Counted from the first letter of the stretch, positions 8,906-17,101 are shown. The stretch: 64,000 bases of DNA from Sphingomonas leidyi (GCF_011761945.1 NZ_JAASQV010000001.1:1240001-1304000), one strand, 5' to 3'. The notes: generated by a model not told the origin, from the letters alone. Numbers and translations: made by a program.

Positions 8906-10657
8906 TCACAGGCCCAGCCCCCGCTGTCGGCCGAAGGTCCAGTTGACGCCGCCGCCCGGCGTCATCGTGCCGGTGACGGCGCTTCCGAGATGCGGGTCCA
9001 AAGCGGGCCGCCACGGCACGAGCTGGAAGCCAAGCCCATCGTCGATCATCGCGAACCGGCCCGAGGCCAGCGTCACCCGCTCGCGATAGGCGCCGGTGAC
9101 ATAGTCGCCCGAGGCGGACGGGCGGTGCGGGAGACCCGTGCGGTCGGCGATCTGCTGAACCGCATCGTCCAGGTCGCGGCGCTTGAGCGTTTCGAGAAGA
9201 TCGCGCGAGACTTTGAGCCGCTGGCCCTGTCGTCGCGCCTGGCCGTCCGCCACGAGATGATCGGCGCGCGCGGCCATCGCGCTGCGGATCTCGGCGCCGA
9301 ACCCCGCGCCGGTGGCAACCGGATCGCGGGCGACGAGCTGGCGGTCGAGCCAGGTCGCACCGCGGGCGGTGATCTGCGCTTCCAAGGGCAAATCCGAGCG
9401 CGTGGCGAGTGAGTGCCTTGCTTGCCCCTTGGCATCGTCCCATGATCGCAGCTCGACGACAGCGCCGGGCGGCGCATCGCCGGTCATATCGAGATCATTG
9501 AAACGCAGATGATGGGTGCGCCCATCGGCGCCGTCAATCACGGCATAGGCGGTGCCCGATAGTTCATCGTGAAGCCCGCGCTCGACCAGGCGTCCGATAA
9601 CCGGATCGCTCACCTCGTCGCCGTGCAAGGCGAACCCCGCCGGATCGGCGCTTCGCCCCGTCGCCGCCATCGCGCGGTGCATGGTCTTGATGATGTCGCC
9701 GCGGATCGAGATGTCGCGAAGGGTCGTCTCGAGGTCGGGCTTCAACGTCCAGCAGGCGGGCTCGATCTTCACCGCCAGGCCAAGGCGCTCCAGCTTCATC
9801 GCCCGCCCGACCATCAGTTGCCGCTGATCGGGATGCGCGCCGGACGGATCGGGCCGCAGGTCGATGATGCCCATGTTCTCGTCGGCCAATCGCTGGAGCT
9901 TTTGGTCCAGGCTGGTCCACCGCTCGGCATCGACCTCGCGGGTCAACGCGGCCTGGATGTCGTGTTCGGTGCGCGGACCCAGTTCGAGCGTCACGCGCCC
10001 CTCGGCGCGGGCGCGCATACCTTCGCGGATATAATCCCGGTCAACGACCAGATCCTTGCCGTCATCGGCGACCCCGCGCACGAGGATATGGATGTGCGGA
10101 TTGTCCGTGTTCCAGTGATCGACCCCGACCCAGTCCAGGGTGGTGTCGAGGTCGCGCGCCATGTCGCTCATCAGTTCGCGGGTGAAGGTGCGCAGGTCGG
10201 CCATCTCGCCCGCGTCCTCGGGCGAGACGATGAACCGGAAATGGTGCCGGTCATCCTCGCACCGCTCCGCGAAGGCATCGCCGTCTGCCGCGTCCGATCG
10301 CGCATCGAACATCGAGGCGTCACGGCCGTCGCGCGTCACCCCGTCGCGTTCGAGATAGGCGACATGCCGTGCGAGGGGCGCGGCCCGAAACCGGGCGCCG
10401 GTGTGCCGCACGACACGGGCCTTGATGACGACCCGCCGGCCGGTCGCCGATCGGCGCGCTGACAGCGCCGCCCGCCGACCTCGGCCATGCTGCCCGGTGC
10501 CGCCGCGCCGAACGCCGGGGGCGCGGCGCGTGTAGCCGGCCTTCGCCGCCGCGCGCCGGACCTGGGCCACCAGGGTCTTGGCCTTGCGACCGCTCCCATT
10601 GCCGCCGTCTCGTCCCTTTCCTGGCCGAACCCGAAAATCGTCCTCGCCATCCCTCAT
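8906..10657 (-). CDS. Relaxase/mobilization nuclease with DUF3363 domain
   Basis: Probable conjugative relaxase that nicks oriT and pilots the strand, 583 residues. After a basic Gly/Arg-rich N-terminus comes the VirD2/MobP-like nuclease region, with the metal-binding signature HWNTDNPHIH at 181-190. The C-terminal two thirds match the DUF3363 domain found on this relaxase type in alphaproteobacterial elements (for example GLVERG-like and RGATWLDRQLVAR stretches). A candidate catalytic Tyr is Y101 in the ARHVAYLERDG stretch, by analogy only. The gene lies directly upstream of traG, the usual relaxase-coupling protein pair. The assignment to class is secure; the nick site was not identified. 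Confidence 0.9.
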   Translation of the reverse strand: MRDGEDDFRVRPGKGRDGGNGSGRKAKTLVAQVRRAAAKAGYTRRAPGVRRGGTGQHGRGRRAALSARRSATGRRVVIKARVVRHTGARFRAAPLARHVAYLERDGVTRDGRDASMFDARSDAADGDAFAERCEDDRHHFRFIVSPEDAGEMADLRTFTRELMSDMARDLDTTLDWVGVDHWNTDNPHIHILVRGVADDGKDLVVDRDYIREGMRARAEGRVTLELGPRTEHDIQAALTREVDAERWTSLDQKLQRLADENMGIIDLRPDPSGAHPDQRQLMVGRAMKLERLGLAVKIEPACWTLKPDLETTLRDISIRGDIIKTMHRAMAATGRSADPAGFALHGDEVSDPVIGRLVERGLHDELSGTAYAVIDGADGRTHHLRFNDLDMTGDAPPGAVVELRSWDDAKGQARHSLATRSDLPLEAQITARGATWLDRQLVARDPVATGAGFGAEIRSAMAARADHLVADGQARRQGQRLKVSRDLLETLKRRDLDDAVQQIADRTGLPHRPSASGDYVTGAYRERVTLASGRFAMIDDGLGFQLVPWRPALDPHLGSAVTGTMTPGGGVNWTFGRQRGLGL

Positions 10658-10979
10658 CGAGATGCTCCGGGCGACGAAAGCGGCTGCGACGGCGCATGAT
10701 ATGTTGATTTCGTTGGCGTTTCTGGCCCAGGCGACGGCAGGTCATTGCGGGCGACGGCGCTAAAAGCGCAAGCAAACCAACCACATGCGCACCGGCCGAC
10801 GGCGGTGCTTTTATCTCGCCATCGTTTTTGCCGTGATCTTTCTGCGACCTTCCTTCCCGCCGATACTGCGCCCGTCCGCTCTCCCGTATCCCGGCGCACG
10901 CCATCGGACGCCGGAGATAGCGCAGGCACCGATATGGCGTTCGTAACGCCATGAACTGCGCAGAGAAGGGATCCGCAGA
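10658..10979 (-). other. Gene-free stretch upstream of the relaxase (candidate oriT zone)
   Basis: About 320 bases between the transglycosylase stop and the relaxase start, with only overlapping spurious frames. It holds a perfect 8-base inverted repeat (ATGGCGTT, three-base loop, AACGCCAT) at 10,934-10,952, just after the transglycosylase stop on the minus strand, which could act as a weak terminator. Origins of transfer often lie next to the relaxase gene, so this is a plausible oriT location. I see no recognisable nick consensus, so that remains inference. Confidence 0.3.
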
Positions 10980-11735
10980 TCATCGCGGAAGCTGGCCGGA
11001 ACGCGCGACAAAGAGACCTTCCGCCGGTGCTCCGACTGCCGGGATCACGGTGGTTTCTGGTGCTGCGGGCGCATCGGATTTGACCGTCGTTGGCTCCGCA
11101 TCCGAAGGTTCGACGGTTACGGTGGCGATGACGGTGGATCGCACGGCGAACAGTGCCGACCGTGTCCAGGCCAGCGGATCAGGCGCTGCGGCGGCGACAT
11201 GTTGAGAGGTCGCATCGCCGCCGACGATCGGCGCGAGCTTGGCGAGATAGGCGACAGTTTCCGAGCGGAGCGGACGGCCGCGCTTCAGGTGTTCGTCATA
11301 GCGACCCGGCCCCGCATTATAGGCCGCCAGGAACCCCGGCGAACCGTAGCGATCATGCATCTCGCGCAGATAGGCCGTCCCCGCCATGATGTTGTCACGC
11401 GGGTCGAACGCATCGTCGCCGAGGCCGTAGCGGGCACGTAAACTCGCCCAGGTCGCCGGCATGATCTGCATCAGGCCCATCGCCCCGGCCGAGGACACAG
11501 CGCGGCGATCACCCGCGCTTTCCACGCGCATGACCGCGTAGATCCAGTGTTCGGGAAGACCAAAACGCCGCGCCGCCTCGGTGACGAAGGTGGCGATGGA
11601 GGGTGCGGCCGACGGTGGCGCGACGGCCAGTTGGGCGCGCGCCATTCCGCCGATCGGCGGCAATCCGAATGCGATCGCCGCCGCCGTCATGACGGACAGG
11701 ACACGCACGCTTTGGCGGTGACGCGCGCCCAGCAT
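10980..11735 (-). CDS. Lytic transglycosylase of the conjugation system
   Basis: Secreted muramidase-like enzyme (VirB1/TrbN type) that locally opens peptidoglycan for assembly of the transfer channel; 251 residues. A signal peptide precedes the catalytic SLT domain. The catalytic Glu is E72 in AVMRVESAGD, followed by GLMQIMP (87-93) and AYNAGPGRY (138-146), all diagnostic. After about residue 175 the C-terminus is a low-complexity Ala/Pro/Thr/Val tail. The ATG at 11,735 shares a base with the stop of the upstream DUF736 gene and is preferred. A longer frame that reads back through that gene is spurious. Confidence 0.9.
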   Translation of the reverse strand: MLGARHRQSVRVLSVMTAAAIAFGLPPIGGMARAQLAVAPPSAAPSIATFVTEAARRFGLPEHWIYAVMRVESAGDRRAVSSAGAMGLMQIMPATWASLRARYGLGDDAFDPRDNIMAGTAYLREMHDRYGSPGFLAAYNAGPGRYDEHLKRGRPLRSETVAYLAKLAPIVGGDATSQHVAAAAPDPLAWTRSALFAVRSTVIATVTVEPSDAEPTTVKSDAPAAPETTVIPAVGAPAEGLFVARSGQLPR

Positions 11736-12073
11736 CAGTCCTGCTCCTTGCGCGGCTGCGGGCGGCTCCAGAGCAGATGATTGACCGCGCCGGTCTCGTC
11801 GGTGCGGAACAGGTTGGCGCGGATGGGCTGCACGAAAATCGGGCTGTCGAGCTGGATGGAGAGATAGGCGCCGGCCTTCTTGCCGGTCTCCTTCCAAGCC
11901 GCGCCGACCTCCGGTCCATCGTCCGCATTGAGGTGGATGCGATAGTCCGGCGCGTTCTCCGCCTCGCGCGTTTCGATCGGCACGAGATGGAGTTCCGCGT
12001 CGATGCCGAGCGTCTCGATACGTCCCTGATAGCCGTCCTGGGTGCGGACGAATTCCCCTAACAACAGTTGCAT
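11735..12073 (-). CDS. DUF736 family protein
   Basis: Protein of 112 residues matching the DUF736 family, which is almost confined to conjugative elements and plasmids of proteobacteria. Recognisable parts are an N-terminal GEFVRTQDGYQGRIETL, a central APDYRIHL, and the ending LFRTDETGAVNHLLWSRP. Function is unknown; it is a cytoplasmic beta-rich protein by appearance. A second, quite divergent DUF736 gene lies at 19.3-19.6 kb. It is coupled to the transglycosylase gene (TGATG) and separated from traF by about 33 bases, so it is part of the same transcript. Confidence 0.88.
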   Translation of the reverse strand: MQLLLGEFVRTQDGYQGRIETLGIDAELHLVPIETREAENAPDYRIHLNADDGPEVGAAWKETGKKAGAYLSIQLDSPIFVQPIRANLFRTDETGAVNHLLWSRPQPRKEQD

Positions 12074-12106
12074 GATCGACTCTCCTTGCTGGATGGGCGC
12101 TGCGGA

Positions 12107-12640
12107 TCACCCGGCAGCGGCGCGGGTTGGGCGCGGCGGATCGGTCCAGAGCGGCGTCGCCCGGCCGAGGATCGTGGCGGTGGGAAGCGGTCCGAAATAC
12201 CGGCCGTCCAGGCTGTCGGGGACGTCCGGGTTCATCAGGAACAGCTCGTCTTCCCCAAGCGTCCGACAGCCCTGCCAGACAGGCAGTGGACGCCCGTGAC
12301 TGTCGCGTTCACGGGCATCGCCGATCGCTTGACGGTCGATGCTGACCCGCCGGCCGATCCGGCAAACGCGCTGACCCGGCAGCCCCATGACGTGCTTCAG
12401 AAGCGGGATGTTTCTGGGCAGATAGCCGCGCGTCTCCAGGAACCGTGCAAGCCCTTCCGGCGGCGCGACGGCGACCAGGTCGCCCAACTTCGGCGCGTCG
12501 ATCCTGCGCACCGCGTAGAGCCCGGTCGGCACGCTGGCGCTGACGTTCCAGATCAACCGTGGCGGCGGGTTGATGAAGAGGGCGATCATCGTCGCCGTCG
12601 CCGAGATCGAAGCGATCAGGGCATAGCCCCGCCGCGTCAT
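12107..12640 (-). CDS. traF: TraF-like S26 peptidase for conjugative pilin maturation
   Basis: Membrane-bound serine peptidase of the S26/TraF type, 177 residues. In IncP plasmids TraF trims and cyclises the TrbC pilin. One transmembrane segment (about 6-24) is followed by the nucleophile region NVSASVPTGLY, with candidate Ser S36. Candidate general base Lys K82 sits in LLKHVMGLPGQ. The box containing MNPDVPDSLDGRYFGPL near 145-160 is the conserved S26 box E-like region. The start at 12,640 overlaps the DUF2840 stop by four bases. A longer frame starting at 13,171 merges two genes and was rejected. Confidence 0.92.
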   Translation of the reverse strand: MTRRGYALIASISATATMIALFINPPPRLIWNVSASVPTGLYAVRRIDAPKLGDLVAVAPPEGLARFLETRGYLPRNIPLLKHVMGLPGQRVCRIGRRVSIDRQAIGDARERDSHGRPLPVWQGCRTLGEDELFLMNPDVPDSLDGRYFGPLPTATILGRATPLWTDPPRPTRAAAG

Positions 12641-13158
12641 GGCTTGATCTCCCGGCGCAGCAGCCAGGCGCGGTGGCGCTCGATCGTATAGTCGCGGGGA
12701 CGATGCCCGGCCGCGATGCGGTTGTGGACATGGCGCCAATGGTCGGGCGCGGCATCGGCCGGATCGACACCGATCAGATCGACGGCGTCGATGGCGCGCA
12801 GCACCTGCGCGACTTTCGGCCAGCCTTCGATCTTCAGCAGGATTTCGCCGCCGGGGCGCACGAAGGGAAGCGTGGAATAGGCCTCGTCCGGTGTGACGAC
12901 GCGGACGATGTCGATGCGCGAGATGATCGTGCCATAGTCGTTGGACGACCAGCGGACGAAGGCGAAGATGCTGCCCGGCGCAAAGCCGACGGTGCGGCGA
13001 CGGCGATCGATGATCTTGTCCGCCGTCTGACGGCCAAAGCGAATCCAATGCTCGATCCGCTTCTCGATCCACGTCAGCTCGACATGGGTGAGCCCATCGC
13101 CGGACAATGCGGTCGGCGTGCGGATTCCATGCGCGCGGGTGGGCGCATTGTCGTTCAT
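12637..13158 (-). CDS. DUF2840 domain-containing protein
   Basis: Protein of 173 residues belonging to the DUF2840 family, found next to traF in alphaproteobacterial integrative elements. Visible signatures are THVELTWIEKRIEHWIRFG (about 24-42), then RRRTVGFAPGSIFAFVRW, and near the C-terminus a HRHVHNRIAAGHRPRDY-like basic patch. Function is unknown. There is no signal peptide or membrane segment. It overlaps traF by four bases and the upstream ribbon-helix-helix gene by four bases, so it is embedded in the parA-to-traF operon. Confidence 0.88.
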   Translation of the reverse strand: MNDNAPTRAHGIRTPTALSGDGLTHVELTWIEKRIEHWIRFGRQTADKIIDRRRRTVGFAPGSIFAFVRWSSNDYGTIISRIDIVRVVTPDEAYSTLPFVRPGGEILLKIEGWPKVAQVLRAIDAVDLIGVDPADAAPDHWRHVHNRIAAGHRPRDYTIERHRAWLLRREIKP

Positions 13159-13400
13159 GGCGCATCTCCATTGGCGTCGGGAAATTCGCGCGCGAGCAGC
13201 TCGCGCAGCATGTCGGCGACCGTTGTGCCGCGGGTCAGGGCGGCGAGCTTTAGCCGCCGCCGCAGATCAGGCGTCACGTCGATCGTGAGCCTCGCCGTGA
13301 ACGCGGCGCTCGCGCGCGGATCATCGGCGGGCGACGGATCGGGCGCCGCGACCCAGTGATCGGGACTGCCGGGCCGCGCCAGAAACCCACACCGGGTCAT
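13155..13400 (-). CDS. Small ribbon-helix-helix protein, ParA partner candidate
   Basis: Protein of 81 residues. Its C-terminal half reads FTARLTIDVTPDLRRRLKLAALTRGTTVADMLRELL: a short basic beta strand followed by two helices, the ribbon-helix-helix fold. It overlaps parA by four bases, so it is a good candidate for the DNA-binding partner of ParA, in the manner of ParG or ParB-like centromere binders. That role is inferred from position. The N-terminal 35 residues are Pro/Ala-rich and probably flexible. Confidence 0.72.
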   Translation of the reverse strand: MTRCGFLARPGSPDHWVAAPDPSPADDPRASAAFTARLTIDVTPDLRRRLKLAALTRGTTVADMLRELLAREFPDANGDAP

Positions 13401-14035
13401 GGCGCGAGCCTTGCGACATCGACCGCCAGGGCCGCGATCTCGCGGTCGGCGGGTCCGTGTTCGTCGATCTCGAAGGCGAGCCGGCCGCGCTGCATCGCCT
13501 CGGCGAACAGAACACGCTGGCCGATCCTCGTGCCGATCAGGGGCGGATCATGATCGGCGAGCGCCGCGCCGGTTTCACGGGCGATGACGGTGCGCGCGGC
13601 GCAGCGGTTGAGAACGAACCGGGCGGCGAGCTGCGGACGGAAGCTGCGCGCCTCGGCGAGCAGCGACAGCATTTCCGCCGACGCCCAGCCGTCGAGCGGC
13701 GAAGGCTGAACCGGGATCAGCACGAGGTCGGCGGCGAGCAATGCCGAACGCATCAGCCCGGCGACACGCGGCGGCCCGTCGATGACGACATGCTCGGCAT
13801 CGCGCGCCAGCTCGGGCGCTTCATGGTGGAGCGTATTGCGGGCCAGGCCCAGGACACCGAACAGCCGGACCGCGCCTTCGTGGCCGCGCTGTTGCGACCA
13901 ATCCAGCGCGGAGCCCTGCGGATCGGCATCAACCAGGGTGACACGCGCACCCTGCCGAGCCCATTGCCCGGCGAGGTGCAAGGCGAGCGTGGTCTTGCCC
14001 GTCCCGCCTTTCTGGTTGAGCAGCGCCACGATCAT
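13397..14035 (-). CDS. parA: ParA-family partition ATPase
   Basis: Partition or maintenance ATPase of 212 residues with the deviant Walker A motif KGGTGKTT at 9-16, starting almost at the N-terminus. LVDADPQGSALDW follows near 35-47 and the DGPPR switch-like segment near 88-92. It is the short ParA type that lacks an N-terminal DNA-binding domain, so it would need a separate centromere-binding partner; the overlapping ribbon-helix-helix gene may supply it. Together with repA and the iteron region this makes a plasmid-like maintenance module inside the element. Confidence 0.92.
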   Translation of the reverse strand: MIVALLNQKGGTGKTTLALHLAGQWARQGARVTLVDADPQGSALDWSQQRGHEGAVRLFGVLGLARNTLHHEAPELARDAEHVVIDGPPRVAGLMRSALLAADLVLIPVQPSPLDGWASAEMLSLLAEARSFRPQLAARFVLNRCAARTVIARETGAALADHDPPLIGTRIGQRVLFAEAMQRGRLAFEIDEHGPADREIAALAVDVARLAP

Positions 14036-14170
14036 CGGGCGCGCTCCAGCGTAGGGGCGAACGCCTTGGCAGGCTGGTGACAGGCCGATCGTTGCCGATC
14101 GCGACCCTTCGTAGGATGGCGTAGTATTGATGCCGACGTCGTCAGTCGGTGCGGGCGCCGGCTGCTGACG

Positions 14171-14179
14171 TTATCCACA
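14171..14179 (+). promoter_or_regulatory. Consensus DnaA box in the putative replication origin
   Basis: A perfect TTATCCACA DnaA box. A one-mismatch copy (TTTTCCACA) lies at 14,362-14,370. Between them are a relatively AT-rich stretch (about 14,196-14,280, including an AGAATCC/GGATTCT hairpin at 14,208-14,224 and TTAGCTAA at 14,228-14,235) and three iterons. This is the usual ingredient list for an iteron-controlled oriV. Confidence 0.6.
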
Positions 14180-14283
14180 GGCCGCGATGCAGATCGCCAG
14201 GTTAGTAAGAATCCGAAGGATTCTATGTTAGCTAAGTTAAGGGGCGGATTCGGCTTTTGTTTATCGTGACTTAGGACCGTTTT

Positions 14284-14351
14284 CGGTTCCTGATAGCACG
14301 ACTCTCCGGTTCCTGATGGCACGACTCCGGCGGTTCCTGATAGCACGACTC
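14284..14351 (+). repeat. Three 21-base iterons, putative oriV next to repA
   Basis: Three direct copies of a 21-base unit starting CGGTTCCTGAT and ending GCACGACTC, at 14,284-14,304, 14,307-14,327 and 14,331-14,351. The second differs by one base (TGG for TAG). Spacing is 23 and 24 bases, about two helical turns, so bound proteins would sit on one face. They end a few bases from the repA stop and are likely RepA binding sites that start replication and/or control copy number. Confidence 0.7.
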
Positions 14352-14354
14352 CCA

Positions 14355-15245
14355 TCACGGATTTTCCACAGGCGGGTAGCCGACGCGGCGCATGGCTGCG
14401 TCGAACGGATCGACCGGGATGGGTTGGAAGGTCAGCCGTTCGCGGCCGAGCGCGATTTCGAGCGCGAGCTGGTAGCCAGGAAGCGGTTGGCGCCGGACGA
14501 TGGCGCGTAGCTCGAAGCTGAACCGCTTGAGCGGCGACAGCACCCCGGACTTGAGGTGGAGATGGGAGACATCGAAGCTCCAGCCGCCGCTCTGCCGTCC
14601 GCCATGCTTGCGGACGATGCGGTACAGCCACCGCTCCAGCCCGCCGGTCAGATCGAAATAGGCCCGGTCGATCGTCAGCACGAGCGCCTGGTCAAGCACG
14701 CCGCCATAGAACCAATCGGGGACGATCATCTCGATCCCGAGCGGACGGCCATCGCCGTCGAGCCGCTCCTTCCATTCGTTGATCCAGGAGAAGCGATGCC
14801 GCCGGCGCTGGGATGGTTGCCGGATCGAGGTGGCGATGGTGGTGGACTGAAGCCGGTCGAGCGCGGCTTTTAGCCGGTCATAGTCGCGAGACGACGTGCC
14901 GCGGCCGATGAAGGTCAGGATTTCGTGTGGCGTGGTCGCCATCAGCCGCGATGTCGCTCGGCCCGCGTCGCGCGCCTCTACGAGTTGGCTCGCCGCCCAG
15001 ATCAGGACGTCCGCGTCCCAGATGGTCGCCATGCCATGCTCGGTCGTGGCCTCGACCACGATCCAGGTCTCGCCCATGCGGAAGTCGATCGGCGCGGCGC
15101 GCTTGCTCTTGGCGAGCGAGAAGAACGGCCAGGCCATCAAATCCTGGGCGTCGCGCGGCGCGAGGTCGCCGGGGATCGACCGGAACAGATCGAGCTGCGC
15201 ACGCTCGGCGCTTATCGTGATGCGGGCGGGGCGTTGACCGGACAC
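14355..15245 (-). CDS. repA: Replication initiator protein A
   Basis: Plasmid-type replication initiator of the RPA family, 296 residues. Signatures are an N-terminal AQLDLFRSIPGDLAPRDAQD, then MAWPFFSLAKSKR, and TTEHGMATIWDADVLIWAAS around 75-95. The remainder has the winged-helix-like pattern of these initiators (ERWLYRIVRKHGG). The start is uncertain: GTG 15,245 lies ten bases after the alpA-like stop and gives a normal N-terminus, while longer frames reach back over that gene. It probably binds the iterons immediately downstream. In Tn4371-like elements such genes may support transient extrachromosomal replication. Confidence 0.85.
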   Translation of the reverse strand: MSGQRPARITISAERAQLDLFRSIPGDLAPRDAQDLMAWPFFSLAKSKRAAPIDFRMGETWIVVEATTEHGMATIWDADVLIWAASQLVEARDAGRATSRLMATTPHEILTFIGRGTSSRDYDRLKAALDRLQSTTIATSIRQPSQRRRHRFSWINEWKERLDGDGRPLGIEMIVPDWFYGGVLDQALVLTIDRAYFDLTGGLERWLYRIVRKHGGRQSGGWSFDVSHLHLKSGVLSPLKRFSFELRAIVRRQPLPGYQLALEIALGRERLTFQPIPVDPFDAAMRRVGYPPVENP

Positions 15246-15255
15246 GGGCGGACGC

Positions 15256-15522
15256 TCAGCGCTGCACGGCGCCGGCGGGCAGGCGCTTGGCCGGATGGAC
15301 GACGCCATTGCCTGGATCAGAGGTCGAGCGGCGCGCGCCCAGCTCGGCCCAGGCGTCGAGATCTGTGATCGCGTAGACGATCCGCCCGCCGAGTCTGCGA
15401 TACACCGGCCCCGTCCCGTAGCAGCGATGCTTCTCCAGCGTGCGGGCGGACAGGCCGAGATGGATGGCGGCGTCGGGCGTCTTGAGAAAGCGTGGCGTGA
15501 CGATGTGGGCGGGTTGAAGCAT
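15256..15522 (-). CDS. AlpA/excisionase-like helix-turn-helix protein
   Basis: Protein of 88 residues with the MerR-like DNA-binding domain of AlpA and excisionase-type proteins. The segment RFLKTPDAAIHLGLSARTLEKHRCYGTGP is the helix-turn-helix, followed by the wing RLGGRIVYAITDLDAW. In integrative elements such proteins either activate int/xis genes or act as recombination directionality factors. Here it sits directly upstream of repA, so it may instead control replication. Conservation of the domain is clear; the target is unknown. Confidence 0.82.
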   Translation of the reverse strand: MLQPAHIVTPRFLKTPDAAIHLGLSARTLEKHRCYGTGPVYRRLGGRIVYAITDLDAWAELGARRSTSDPGNGVVHPAKRLPAGAVQR

Positions 15523-15627
15523 GATGATCCTCCAGCGAGGCGCCGGCCGTCATGGGCGGGCGCTGATGCGTTGGAGGCGAACCTGGCGAAGTGGCGGCGC
15601 CCCGAGGGAGTGGCTAAATGGACGGGT

Positions 15628-16444
15628 CTAGAAATGTCCCCGCTTCGGCGATCGTTCGACCCCGAGCAGGAGCGCGCGATAGCCGCCCGACATGATCGCA
15701 CGCGCCTCGTCGAGCAGGCGCTGCGTGCGGCGGCGCTCGGCTGAGGCCGCCCATTCGCGTCCCGTGAGCGGTCGCATCCGGGGATAGACGATGACGCTCG
15801 CCATCTCGCGGCGGCCGGCGCGAGCCTGATAGGCATCGAGGAGATTGAGCAACAGCGTCAGACGCTGGCGCTGGAACCGCGTCGGCTGAAAGGCGGCCGG
15901 AAGCGGTCCTGGCCGTAGCCCGTCCATCCGTCGCACGAGGCGATGGGCGATCGCCGAGCGCAACAAGGCATGATCGTCATTCGGGATCATGATCGCGAGC
16001 GGTCGGCCGGGATCAGGATCGGGAAGCCAGAGGCGATGCACACCGTCGTCATCGGCAATCACCAGATGGCGACCGTCCGGCAGCGCGCGGTCCGCGACGA
16101 TCTTTCCCAGCAACGCCGGATCGACCGGCCGGGCAGTATGGAAATCAGCCGGAGCGGCGACCAGAACGACTGTCGCGCTGGCGGCATCGGGCGCCCATAA
16201 GGCGGGCGCATCGATGGCGGAAAGATCGGGAACACACGCGAAATGACAACCCCCAGCGATGCCCCAGCCGGGCCATCTCGATATCCTCGTCGACGGGCTG
16301 GTCGATGAGACGGCGCATCAGATCATGATATTCGCGGCAGTAATCGGGATTGCGCCGCAGGAACTCCTGAGCGAAATCCGCATAGTCCAGATGAGCGAAA
16401 TCTTCGGCTGTTTTTGGCGAACGCCAATCACTTACAGATTGCAT
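15628..16444 (-). pseudogene. DUF6499-DUF2285 regulator split by a frameshift
   Basis: Two adjacent frames look like halves of one protein. The upstream part (16,444 to about 16,230) starts MQSVSDWRSPKTAEDF, typical of the N-terminal domain of these element-encoded regulators, and breaks off after GHRWGLSF. The matching continuation (PDLSAIDAPALWAPDAASATVVLVAAP) is in another frame and runs without a stop into the DUF2285 part ending at 15,628. Dropping one base near 16,227-16,233 would rejoin them. The upstream frame as it stands ends at 16,145 with an Arg/Ser-rich garbled tail, and the downstream frame offers an ATG at 16,113. It is either a genuine inactivating mutation or a sequencing error. 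Confidence 0.72.
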
Positions 16445-16600
16445 CCATGCTCTCCCTCGCGACTTCTCCGAGTCGAAAGCGGCAAACGTGAAGCAGCCGG
16501 AAGTGGAGTGAAGCCACCGATGATGCGTAAGGTTGTCTGGCCGTTTTCGTGACGCGCAGAGCCTGCAACATCTCCACGCTAGGCTAGAGATCGGCGGGCC

Positions 16601-16954
16601 TTATTGCAGGCGCGGTTCCAGCAGGTGCCGGTAGCCCGATTCGGTCATCCACCGTGCGCGGGCGAGATGGCTGTCATGGACGGTTCTGGCGCGCACCGGA
16701 TCGGCGTCGGCATCCAGCCCGAAGATCACTCTCGCAACCTCGCGCCAATCCGCGCCTTCCTTGGCCGCTTCGAGAAGACGCAGATAGGTCACGAAGTGGC
16801 GCTCGTCATAGCTGCTCACGCGCTCGGTCTGTGGCGGACAGTCCTGGAATGCCGGGATGGTCCCGCAATCATTCCGGTGTGGCGGCTTCTCCGTCATAGC
16901 CCGCGCCATAGCATAGATCGATCCATATTGGACCGAACTGGTCGGTCCCGACAT
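16601..16954 (-). CDS. Small DUF2285-type DNA-binding domain protein
   Basis: Protein of up to 117 residues whose C-terminal half (YDERHFVTYLRLLEAAKEGADW to WMTESGYRHLLE) matches the DUF2285 family. These are short predicted DNA-binding proteins common in alphaproteobacterial conjugative elements, usually beside an XRE regulator. Three in-frame starts are possible: 16,954, 16,909 and 16,897. None has a clear Shine-Dalgarno. With the two shorter starts, a perfect 7-base-arm palindrome (16,930-16,948) would lie in the 5' leader. It is divergent from the XRE gene at 17.1 kb. Confidence 0.72.
   Translation of the reverse strand: MSGPTSSVQYGSIYAMARAMTEKPPHRNDCGTIPAFQDCPPQTERVSSYDERHFVTYLRLLEAAKEGADWREVARVIFGLDADADPVRARTVHDSHLARARWMTESGYRHLLEPRLQ
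16930..16948. promoter_or_regulatory. Palindrome upstream of the DUF2285 gene, possible operator
   Basis: GGACCGA and its exact complement TCGGTCC are separated by five bases. It lies in the divergent region between the DUF2285 gene and the XRE regulator, and overlaps the longest possible N-terminus of the former. A binding site for an element regulator is plausible, but it could be coincidental coding sequence if the longest start is used. Confidence 0.35.
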
Positions 16955-17049
16955 GGGTCATCTTTGCCCCCATTTTCGGATGACTGAAGGTTCGGTACTT
17001 CCATAAGATGTTCGACAGTTCGCGTTAGAAATCACCCAGACGCCGCGCC

Positions 17050-17082
17050 CGCGTATTATAATACGTAGCACGATAATACGCG
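17050..17082. promoter_or_regulatory. Operator cluster upstream of the XRE regulator
   Basis: Three copies of the half-site CGTATTAT. Two form a perfect 14-base palindrome (CGTATTATAATACG, 17,052-17,065). A third, inverted copy with an extended match (ATAATACGCG) sits at 17,073-17,082, pairing with CGCGTATTAT at 17,050-17,059. It ends 19 bases before the regulator's ATG and is much more AT-rich than its surroundings, so it probably overlaps the promoter. This is the layout expected for autoregulation by an XRE repressor. Confidence 0.65.
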
Positions 17083-17101
17083 ATTGCTTTCTAACCTGCG
17101 G

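Noticed and set aside
10980..13171. Single long minus-strand proteins spanning two genes (for example 12,110-10,980 and 13,171-12,107)
   Set aside because: Their N-terminal parts are out-of-frame readings of DUF736 and DUF2840; internal ATGs overlapping the upstream stops give the true transglycosylase and TraF.
14284..14351. CRISPR-like array
   Set aside because: Only three 21-base units with two- and three-base gaps and no spacers; these are iterons next to repA.
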